Shown: positions 56,058 to 64,000 of the stretch, piece by piece
Layout of the letters: each line of letters begins with the position of its first letter
How positions within the stretch are numbered: the stretch's first letter is position 1
Assembly (NCBI GenBank): GCA_002786025.1
Contig: NHNW01000003.1
Coordinates: forward strand, 434,001 to 498,000
DNA from: Zasmidium citrigriseum
Lineage: Eukaryota; Ascomycota; Dothideomycetes; Mycosphaerellales; Mycosphaerellaceae
DNA: 64,000 bases
Direction: 5' to 3'
Made by a program: the position numbers and the translations under genes
The notes under the pieces: generated by a model
The model's input: the letters and a program-made list of their open reading frames with translations, nothing else
The model's database searches: none
What the model was told of the DNA's origin: nothing

Positions 56058-56609
56058 CTAAAGCTCCATGGCATATTCTGCATCACTTTCTGCCCCTTCT
56101 CTCGCGTCTGCCATACTCCACTGGTCTCCGATGTGTGATGTATGCTCCACTATTGAGCGATCCAACACAGGATCGAACGAGTTTCGACGGTAGATCGTGT
56201 GGCGCTGAGATCGTCTGTCGTCGTCGTTGCGATAGCCATGTGGATAGAATATTCCGTTACTCAGATGACCTTGATGTTGAAGCAGTTCGTTACGATTGGG
56301 ATCCGCTTCGATCCTCATCGTTCCAATATCAGCTTCTTCAGAGTTTAATATTGATCCATTAGAAGTAGTGTGAGCGTTCGTGGAGGTTTGCGAGGCAGCC
56401 TTCTTCAGGGGCTCAGCCTTCGCCTGTCGACGTGCCTTCGACGAGCCGTACGCTGTGGTGTTTGCCGCTCTCCAAGCATTTCTAGCTTCGTTCTCTTGAT
56501 TCTTCGTGACAGATGTTACTTCTGGCCGTGACCAAGGCGGTCCCAAACGCTTGCCGCGTTTTCGGAGGTTAGGGTAGATTGACGATGAAGTTCGAACGCC
56601 TTCGCACAT
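56058..56609 (-). CDS. Orphan polar protein, 183 aa
   Basis: The intact frame encodes a basic, polar product: N-terminal YPNLRKRGKRLGPPWSRPEV and ANTTAYGSSKARRQAKAEPL, then an acidic, Asn/His-rich C-terminal half (PHGYRNDDDRRSQRHTIYRR). There is no signal peptide, helix or domain. Its composition is more gene-like than the other ORFs around it, and the basic patch could act as a nuclear signal. I do not recognise it. Confidence 0.45.
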   Translation of the reverse strand: MCEGVRTSSSIYPNLRKRGKRLGPPWSRPEVTSVTKNQENEARNAWRAANTTAYGSSKARRQAKAEPLKKAASQTSTNAHTTSNGSILNSEEADIGTMRIEADPNRNELLQHQGHLSNGIFYPHGYRNDDDRRSQRHTIYRRNSFDPVLDRSIVEHTSHIGDQWSMADAREGAESDAEYAMEL

Positions 56610-57237
56610 TGTGTCTTTGTTTACACAAAGGTTTTGCGATGTCTTTGTTCGTGGTTTGACTTGATTTCGGGGGCCAGTATATCTAGTAGCACTCGGTGTG
56701 TGCCAGGAGGAGCCTGGAAAGTTTACATTGCGGTCATGGAATACGGATAAAGCCAGTCAATCTCTATTAGGAGACGTTGTATGGAACATTTGCTCTCTAC
56801 ATTGTAGATTGTCTAAGCTGAGGCCATTGCAGCTTGGTATTCAGACATTGACTCAGAACCCAACCTTCACAGCCTTATGCTGGCCGCGCTGTTGCTTCGG
56901 GAGAGAGCATCATTCACTTTCAGTGCAGCGACCAAAGCATTCTATATTTGGAAAGTAGTCATTCGTGATCAAAATTCATATTCTCACCTATCTGTAATCA
57001 AGACCACAAAGCAATGTAAGTAAGTTTCCATATCGACGTAACGCCTGGTCTATGCTGTGGTCGGTATTCGTTGAACCATTGTATAAAGCTTCAGGTCCAA
57101 CCCTCTACGAACCAAGTGTATCCAACACGCGGCTGAAGGGCGCATGATCATTCGAACGCCCCTGTTGCTTCAATCCACGATCCACATGTCCAGTTCGCGA
57201 AGTTAGTGCCGCTCAAGTATGTCTTCAACCAGCGCCT
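56610..57237. other. Intergenic, about 630 bp
   Basis: AT-richer than its surroundings, with no supported gene, repeat or RNA. Confidence 0.5.
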
Positions 57238-58091
57238 TTATATCATCCATCCCAAAGCACCCTCGCCTCTCGCCGCCCTCGCACGTTGCTCTCGTTTCTC
57301 GGCATTTGCGGCTCTGGTGCAAGCGACTTCAGCCTCACGAGTCTGCTGCGCCTGAACCATTTCTTCCTCCGACATCTCTTGTAGCTTCTTCTTGAATAAC
57401 TCCATGGTGGTCGTTGCATCCTCAATGGGCGAATGCTCACCTTTTCCGCCACCCTGGACCACCTTGCTCAGGATTACCTTAGCCAACGTGGCCAGACTAG
57501 GAGTGTGCCATCCGCTGGCTGCACCTTGTAGTAAACGAGCTGAGTGTCAATCACACGGGCCGCGCCTTGGAAGGCTTTCTCGTGCTTGAAGGCAGCCTTG
57601 TCGCCGTCACCTCCGTGAATGATAACCGTGCGGCCAGCAAAGATGTTCTTGAAGTGCTTCTCGACTTCTCTGCCGTTGAGTGCGCCATTTGCGTATCTTA
57701 GCTTCTTCCAGGAGACTCCAAAGCGGGCGTGTGGGAGACTGTGTTCAGTTCCTGGGGGATCCTCATCCTCGTAGCGCGAGTAAGCCTCGAATATGACCTG
57801 TCCCTTGCTTCCCACGGCAGCGCTCCAGGCCAAGCGCTGCTCCCAGTCGCGGTCCTTCAACTTGAACTTCTGGAACTCTGCGTCGAATGCGACAGGCTCT
57901 CCAGGTGCGACAAGATCCGTCCGTGGCTTAGGCTTCGTCTTCGACTTGGATGGTGCTTGTTGTGGTTTTGATTGAAGGACCTTGTTCGTGAGAGCTGACT
58001 TTGGAGCAGAAACGAATGTGTTGGCCATGTCGTTGGCCTGGAAGACTTTGAACTTGCGTTGAGAGGTCGAGGCTGACTGCTGGGGGGCCAT
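57238..58091 (-). CDS. DEDDh RNA exonuclease (REX4/ISG20-like) with apparent frame break
   Basis: From the start MAPQQSAST at 58091 the product reads through the exonuclease motifs: FDAEF (first D and E), IIHGGDGDKAAF (second Asp region) and RVIDTQL. It then stops early in its own frame at 57474. The conserved remainder SLATLAKVILSK and GEHSPIEDATTTMELF, with the catalytic His and Asp, is in another frame, ending at 57238. The shift lies near 57500. A 47-nt intron with weak signals (GTGCAG donor, CTAAG acceptor) would rejoin frames but delete SLATLA, which is conserved in the family. A real frameshift or a base error is therefore at least as likely. Intact enzymes trim 3' ends of RNA or DNA. 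Confidence 0.7.
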
Positions 58092-59089
58092 ACTGTTCTG
58101 TTCGACTTGGTTCTCGATGAGGCTGTGACTGGAAGTAAAGACTGCTGTGCGGAATTCTGAACGTGTTGGAAGGTCTGGAGGAGGTCGAGGAGAGTATAGT
58201 CGTGCGTGAGTAGTTATATTTTCTCGAAAGCCTGTGACACCCGACACCACACGACGGACGCGTCACTGATGGCAAGTGAATATCCGGCACGGTCGTTTAT
58301 TTACGCAAGAAGCTCTTCGATGGCAAGACCTTCAGCAGCAACTACACGAACAGCCATGTGCAGATTCGTTCTCGTAGCCTCACAGCCTGGTCGTGCTTCC
58401 AATCTCCACCGAGGAAAGTAGCTACCGTGATGCGCTTTGGTCGACATCGTCATCATCTTCTCGGTTGTTCGAAAGTAGATCGAGGACTGTGTATACTAGC
58501 GAGGTTAGTATTCAGTAGGTATTTAATGATCTTCTTGGCGTCTTGCTCCTCATCCGAACGGACTTGCGCAGGGTTAGTTGTATTATATGAGGCATGCTAG
58601 GCCGGCGGAGACCCTGAAACAATCCTTAAAGCAAGATGCTGCCATCTTGTTCAACAACAAATAACTTCTTGAAGGGCACGGTAGGCGGCTATGAGTTAAG
58701 GGCTTTGTTAAGTTCTAAAGTTCCCTGCCTTACCCCAAGCGTTTGTGATAGATAATTGCACTGTCTCATACAATTCCATTGTCATTCACAAAGAACTGCG
58801 ATGATGCGCTGACATCTTAGACAAGTCTTGCCTGCCACGATGTCTCTGGGTATCGGCTCTGCTACACCATTGCCTACACTCCCACCGGAAGAAGTCTTTA
58901 ATCAATCCAATGGTGTTTGGGTCGCCCGGACGATTGCTAGCTGCCTGTGGAAATGCGTTTGAAAGAAGAATGAGCGATATGATATGATACTGCACTTGAA
59001 TTTCAGCCTCGGACAACGTGGCATTGTTTCGCTCAACAAAGCATAGAGTCTTAAGGACAGAATGTCTAGGGCGTGTATCCTTAGCTATA
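58092..59089. other. Intergenic, about 1 kb
   Basis: Upstream region of the exonuclease gene and downstream region of the MFS gene. A 76-codon minus ORF at 58786-59016 is not convincing. No repeat noted. Confidence 0.45.
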
Positions 59090-60701
59090 CTACTCGATCT
59101 TCAAGATCCTCTTCGTCTGCTTTCTGATTTTAGGTCCCGCCCAGTAAAAGACAATCCCAAGCACAGACAAAGCCCCTGCGATGCTAGCTTGCACTATCAT
59201 GGCACCATCGTATCCAATAGCCTCAATCGATGGCAGAACTCCATAGCTTTGTCCAAACGACACAATCCCTCTGCCAGCACAAATAACGGTCAGTGCAGCC
59301 TCGGCACGGTCGGGAAAGCTGTCCACAGCATAGGTGATGGCCACAACATTCGCCCCAAGAAATGCAAAGAAGCTGGCATTGTATGTGATTACCGGGGCGC
59401 TGACGTTCCAATCCATAGGAGAAGCGCCAGCCTCGCCGTAAAGAATCGCGCAGATGATGCCAACAATGGCAGCCGGAATGAGTGGGAGGAGTCGGTATTC
59501 AGGCTTGTAATGACCACCGTTGCGATTGCTTAAGATCTTGATCAAGCAATCGCTCCCATATCCGAGAAGTGGCAGGAAAATGAGGCAAACCACAATTTGA
59601 CCGGCCTGGACGTAGCCTAGCGAGTCGAACGACAAGGAGTAGGGTGGTGCCATGAGAACGTTGGAGAACGTCGAAGCTTCGAATATGTAGATGCCAAGGA
59701 AGGAGCCGTTCAGGAGAAATAGCCAGAATATCGGTGGGATGAATAAGCTCTGGAGCATAGTCTTGTAAAACGTCACAATCTGACGTGGATCTTTGTTGCC
59801 ATTGAGGAGTCGTAAGTCATGTCTGAGCGTTCTCTCGCCGTATATGTCGTAGTCCAGGATGATCGGGTTGGCTGTCGTGTACTGTAGAGGTTCTTTGCCA
59901 TCGCTCTCCTGACCGGATGTCGTCGTCTCTTGTATCGGGCGCGAGTAATCAGTCTCAGTCAACCAAATTACAGAAAGAATAAAGATGACAGCATTCATCA
60001 GTGTAAAGACTCCGTACCACCATCTCCAGCCAAACGCTGAGCAGATGTAAGGCGACGCACAGAAAAACGCCCCGGCCGTGATGTTTTGGATGAAGATGAA
60101 CCAGCCCAATCTCCGGCCCTTCTGATGGAGGAAGTGTATCTCTTGCACGATCAGCGGCGCCAGAGCCTCACTAGGTCCAGCTCCCAATGCCATGATGGCC
60201 CTTGCGGCGATATGGCCGTCCAGAGTCTTCGTCAGAGGACAGGCCAGGCCACCAACGAGCAGGACGACTATCGAGGCCAGAAACACAACCCGTCGTCCCA
60301 GCGTCATGGCAAGTGGTACCGCAATCAGATTTCCGATGCCCATCAAAAGCGTTGGATATGTGAGCAAGTCGTTCGCCTTGGCTTCCTGCCCTGGATAAGA
60401 TGCTGTGATCATGCTAAAGATGGGGCCCATCCCAGATGCCAGCACAACGGCGGTGCATCCATAGGCTGAGACGAGTACCAGTATGATCCATTTGCGCCAT
60501 TCAGGCAGATTCAAGGGGTCTGAAGCTTCGATTAGTCCAGACTCACACTACCCGCTGGAAATTCGAACCCTTCGGGTCTGCAGTTGGCTGTGGAATCAAG
60601 ACAATCCCGTCGCTACGGAAGAGCTTCACCTGCCCTGCATCTTCTTGCTGGTCTTTGATCGAAGCGACTTCAACGTGAGAGCTGTCCTCTTTGTGTTCCA
60701 T
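59090..60701 (-). CDS. MFS multidrug/polyamine-type transporter
   Basis: Exons 60701-60569 and 60519-59090 give 520 residues. The 49-nt intron (donor GTTCGA, branch CTAAT) joins ADPK to DPLNLPEWRKW, the standard entry motif of DHA1-type fungal transporters just before helix 1. Twelve helices follow, with GRRVVFLASIVVLLVGGLAC after helix 2 (the MFS loop motif) and a hydrophilic central loop with YGERTLRHDLRLLNGNKDP. The C-terminal half keeps IYAVDSFPDRAEAALT-like ITYAVDSFPDRAEAAL, known in this branch. Such proteins export drugs or metabolites or import small solutes. It is divergent from the CocE/NonD-like hydrolase, suggesting a shared pathway. Confidence 0.9.
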
Positions 60702-61154
60702 CGCGGGCAGAATGGTGAACTCATGCTATCTCGAGACGGTGTTGTTTATAAGCTTGACAAAGAGGGGTTTCGTGCTGATGCTCCCGTGTGGAGTTCTAGA
60801 GTCGTCTCTGCAGTGCCACGTGGCTGAGAGGAGGTCGAAGCAGCCTAGGGGCCGTGAACGATATGGATGCATGAACCGAACCGAACCGAAGCGAGATTCT
60901 ACGAACCGGGCGGGACCTCTCGCCGGGTCGTGCGCGCGGCACGGTACATGTTGTACAATGTCTGCCGGACCGAGATATTACTGCTTCGGAGAGCTACCTC
61001 CACCGGGAGTAATGATCAGGTTCAGGGTAAGGAGCTGCGAATGTTCCCTTCGTCACGCAGCCTTGTACAACTCAAAATTCGTCGGCTGCACTGCTTGTCA
61101 AACACCTCGCAGATATTCGCCGTCACGCAGAGAGCTCGAAGTAACATCAAAAGG
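60702..61154. promoter_or_regulatory. Shared divergent promoter, MFS / hydrolase
   Basis: The 453 bp between the two start codons contain CCACGTGGCTG (E-box-like, near 60818) and the tandem pentamer GAACCGAACCGAACCGAA at about 60872-60890. No gene is supported here; the hydrolase frame is open through it but lacks homology-like content before its MTIQFKAP start. Confidence 0.5.
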
Positions 61155-62915
61155 ATGACAATCCAATTCAAGGCCCCGATAGACACCCTGGCTCATCCTG
61201 TCCCTGGCGAAGGTGGCTACCAGCTCCTGAATCCACGCTCTGAGATCTTGCCAAAGAACTGGAAGTACAACGAGACATCAAAGGCATTACCTACAGACAT
61301 CCTGGTCGAGCACGACGTATGCTTCATCGTCCGAGATGGCGTCAAGCTATACGGCGACATATACCGACCGCCTTCCTCGAACCAAGAGAAAGTACCAGCG
61401 ATCCTATGTTGGAGTCCCTTTGGCAAGAAGTTTAATGGCATCGATTCGCTGCGCCTGATGACCCCTTGGAATCTTGGCATTCCTGATGATGCTCTGAGCG
61501 GACTGGAGAAGTTCGAGGCGCCGGATCCTGCTGATTGGGTGCCTCGTGGTTTTGCAATCGTCAACATTGACTCGCGCGGAGCCTTTGACAGTGAGGGTGT
61601 AATGACAATCATGGGACAGCAAGAAGCTGAGGATGGTTATGATGTGATCGAAGACCTAGCAACGAGGCCATGGTGTAGTGGGAGAGTAGGCATGGCCGGA
61701 AACTCGCATCTGGCAATCATCCAGTGGTTCGTCGCCGCCCTGAAACCTCCTCACCTGTTCGCAATCGCACCTTGGGAAGGCTGCGGCGATCTATACCGAG
61801 AGCAGTTTGCTCGAGGCGGAATATATGGAGGTGCTCTGTTTGACCAGCTCATCCAGAAGTACATGCTGAAAGGCAGATCCGGTATCGAAAGCTTTCGTCG
61901 AATGTACGAGGAACATCCTTTGGCGAATGAGTGGTGGAACGACAAACGTCCTGAGATGTCCAACATCGAAGTCCCGGCATACATCACTGGCACGTGGACC
62001 AATACCATGCATGGCATGGGTGCAATCCGAGGGTATCTGCAATTGAAGTCCAGTCACAAGTGGCTTCGATGGCATCCACACCAGGAATGGTACGACCTAT
62101 GGGGTAATGAGGAATCCAAAACGGAATTACTGGACTTCTTCGACTTCTTTCTGAAGGATGTACAGAACGGCTGGGAGAAGACTCCAAGAATCCGCATGGC
62201 CTCGCTTCGCTTTGGTGAGAGGGATCCAATCTCGCATATTGTAGTCGACGATTTTCCAGTCCCAGCGACTGATCACAGGAAGGCGTACTTGTCTTCCCAC
62301 AACCACCTTCGTGTCGATCAGCCAGGTGACACTCCTCAGATGATATCGTACGACTCTCAGAACCTGGGATCGATGGCTGCATTCTCGTATGTCTTTCCAA
62401 CATTCACGAGGCTCATGGGCATGGCCAAGGCAGTCTTGTGGATGTCTTGCGACCAGACTGATGACATGGACGTTTTCGTGATACTGCGAAAGCTGTCCAA
62501 GACCGGAGAGCCAATGCTCAACTTGAACATTCCTCTAGAAAACCTTCCCGTTTCCAGAATTGACGATATTCCCGCGGAGAAGAGAACAGAGGTTATTCTC
62601 TACGCCGGACCCACTGGCATACTTCGCGCCTCGCTCCGGGAAATTGACCAAAACAAGTCCATGCATGCCAACTCGCCCTATCACCCGCAAGATCGGGAAC
62701 AGAAAGTTGCTCCTGGGACTGTAGTCAAGCTGGAGATTGGACTGTGGGCGTTTGGAATCGACTATGAAGCTGGCGAGGGTATTCAGCTGCATGTAAGTGG
62801 GAGTCATCAAGGCGTAGCCAACTTCTCCTCTCAGGGAATGTCGAAGAATGTCGGTCAGCATAAGGTGCATTTTGGTGGCGAGTACGATAGTCATGTAGTG
62901 CTTCCATTCGTTTAG
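61155..62915 (+). CDS. CocE/NonD-type (X-Pro dipeptidyl-peptidase S15-like) hydrolase
   Basis: A single exon encodes 586 residues from MTIQFKAPID at 61155; the frame is open upstream to 60867 but only this start gives family-like sequence. Signs of the family: VRDGVKLYGDIYRPP (60-73), WVPRGFAIVNIDSRGAFDSE (128-147), nucleophile elbow GMAGNSHLA with Ser184, and KWLRWHPHQEWYDLW carrying the catalytic His. The C-terminal jelly-roll domain (VKLEIGLWAFGIDYEAGEGI) completes the CocE architecture. These enzymes hydrolyse esters, amides or acyl-dipeptides; fungal members often sit beside transporters and regulators. No signal peptide is seen. The stop is 1 bp from the stop of the convergent regulator. 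Confidence 0.9.
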   Translation: MTIQFKAPIDTLAHPVPGEGGYQLLNPRSEILPKNWKYNETSKALPTDILVEHDVCFIVRDGVKLYGDIYRPPSSNQEKVPAILCWSPFGKKFNGIDSLRLMTPWNLGIPDDALSGLEKFEAPDPADWVPRGFAIVNIDSRGAFDSEGVMTIMGQQEAEDGYDVIEDLATRPWCSGRVGMAGNSHLAIIQWFVAALKPPHLFAIAPWEGCGDLYREQFARGGIYGGALFDQLIQKYMLKGRSGIESFRRMYEEHPLANEWWNDKRPEMSNIEVPAYITGTWTNTMHGMGAIRGYLQLKSSHKWLRWHPHQEWYDLWGNEESKTELLDFFDFFLKDVQNGWEKTPRIRMASLRFGERDPISHIVVDDFPVPATDHRKAYLSSHNHLRVDQPGDTPQMISYDSQNLGSMAAFSYVFPTFTRLMGMAKAVLWMSCDQTDDMDVFVILRKLSKTGEPMLNLNIPLENLPVSRIDDIPAEKRTEVILYAGPTGILRASLREIDQNKSMHANSPYHPQDREQKVAPGTVVKLEIGLWAFGIDYEAGEGIQLHVSGSHQGVANFSSQGMSKNVGQHKVHFGGEYDSHVVLPFV

Positions 62916-62916
62916 G

Positions 62917-64000
62917 TCATTCGATCGGCTGGAGGAAAAGCGATGACGATCTCAGCAAGGAGTCCCAGTCCATATCTGATATCACATCGTCCAAGAATGA
63001 ATCATTCCCCGTATAATCTCTGCCGAATGGCGTTTGGCACACGTCTTCAAAGGCCGTTCCGCAGTTGCTGAAATGTGAGAGTCCAAGAGAGTCACTGGCT
63101 TGGGTTGATGCGCGGGTAGTCGAAGAACAGGCAGTGTTGATCGCAGATGTCTCCCTGCGCGCATCCGAGTTGATTTGGTCAAGTCTCTCTTTGATACGGC
63201 CATGAAGATCAATGGCCGACTCAAACTCCAGATTGCGGGAAGCTGTCTCCTGCTCAGACTCTGAGAAGCTACCTTGGCCACGATGCTGTACAAGGATATC
63301 TATAACCGTGGCCTGGAGCTACAAGAACCATTAGCTCATGATTTCGGCCCACCTGAGTTCTTCCGACTTCGCTTACCTGGAAGTCATTTATCGCTGTCTT
63401 TGCAGTTGGTGTTTTCAGGATATGAACAGCCAGTACATATATGGCCAGAAGTGGCGCATGCATGGTGATCAGCATGGTTTTGGAATGGCTTTCCTCTGCA
63501 TGAATTAGTATGCTTGCCAAATCTCGGGCTGCGTTGAGGGCTATTCTGTCTCCATGAGCGATCCTGTGTCGAGAGCCTGGTACGGTATCCAGCACATCTA
63601 ACATCTGTCGGACATGGCTCAGGCTGACGACCAAGGCCAGGCGGTGAAGAAGGAGCATGGTCTGTTGGTACTGGACTGCCAGGAAGAGCACACCCGCTTG
63701 CTGTTCCGACCCAGAGTACATGAACTGGCTGGGGCGAACATGAGTAGGTTGATTGTCTGCCCATTGTAGCAGCGCAGCATCCAGCTCGGTTACTGTCTTG
63801 ATCTTCTGACGCAAAAGTCGGTCCAAATTCCACTCACTTGACTCCTCATCTCTTCGGGACTCCGTTAAACGCTGAGTGATGTTTCCTTGGAGACGAGCTA
63901 GTGAGATTGCTGCTTTGAATACCTCATCCGCGTCATTAGGTTCAGTCTGGTTGCATTCATGATCTCGTATAGTCGATGATCGCTCGAGCTCCACACAAAG
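62917..64000 (-). CDS. Fungal-specific transcription factor, C-terminal part
   Basis: The frame enters from the right edge of the window. Visible exons are 64000-63377 and 63318-62917 (58-nt intron, GTAAGC donor). The stretch FKAAISLARLQGNITQRL, WNLDRLLRQKIKTVTELDAA and LFLAVQYQQTMLLLHRLALV, followed by ALNAARDLASILIHAEESHS, is the helical regulatory region typical of Zn2Cys6 proteins. The C-terminus is acidic and Ser-rich with DDVISDMDWDSLLR, a probable activation segment. The DNA-binding domain must lie beyond the window. It may control the hydrolase/MFS pair next door. Confidence 0.8.

Noticed and set aside
60867..61154. N-terminal extension of the hydrolase (start at 60867)
   Set aside because: The extension has promoter-like repeats and chance-like residues; family similarity begins after MTIQFKAP.

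Overview
The window is a 64-kb piece of nuclear DNA from a filamentous ascomycete. Most genes are split by 46-88 nt GT-AG introns with CTNAY-type branch sites, genes lie on both strands about 2-3 kb apart, and the families are typical of Pezizomycotina: Zn2Cys6 regulators, RTA1, NoxC-type NADPH oxidase, GPR1/FUN34, MIPC synthase, CE5 cutinase and CocE/NonD-type hydrolase. A Dothideomycete is my best guess, from general protein style only. Gene models were built by hand from reading frames plus splice signals; exon coordinates are in each entry. No transposon, CRISPR array or virus-like gene was recognised.

Layout. 1-2.1 kb: a partial F-box-type gene and a decayed relative upstream of it. 2.2-8.5 kb: alpha/beta hydrolase, SnoaL-like protein, sugar-porter MFS transporter and cytochrome P450, possibly a small metabolic group. 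8.8-19.9 kb: NIPA-type transporter, secreted M28 peptidase, two small membrane proteins, NoxC-like oxidase and a small conserved protein. 20-22.2 kb: gene-poor, with an intron-bearing tRNA-Gly(CCC). 22.2-26.7 kb: Sis1-type DnaJ with a textbook heat-shock element upstream, MIPC synthase catalytic subunit and a GST. 26.7-30.1 kb: gene-poor island with GCGCTAG-type motif clustering, a diverged repeat pair and one exon-like fragment. 30.1-35.2 kb: MYND protein, cutinase-like esterase, orphan ORF, RTA1 protein. 35.9-40.6 kb: Zn2Cys6 regulator, acyl-CoA ligase and a beta-hydroxyacid dehydrogenase, the last two divergent from one promoter. 41.3-49 kb: large ectodomain membrane protein, NmrA-like oxidoreductase, NAPE-PLD-type metallo-hydrolase, RAD14/XPA. 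50.7-58.1 kb: large Zn2Cys6 regulator, GPR1/FUN34/YaaH transporter, orphan ORFs and an exonuclease with an apparent frame break. 59.1-64 kb: MFS transporter and CocE/NonD-like hydrolase divergent from one promoter, then a convergent fungal transcription factor cut by the window edge.

Points most worth a second look: two sequence-similar introns flanking a 22-nt micro-exon inside the zinc cluster of the 36-kb regulator; two GC-AG introns; the frame break in the exonuclease; the 26.9-28.2 kb motif cluster; and three regulator/enzyme/transporter groups that could be small pathway clusters. I see no clearly new molecular system; these are the best leads.
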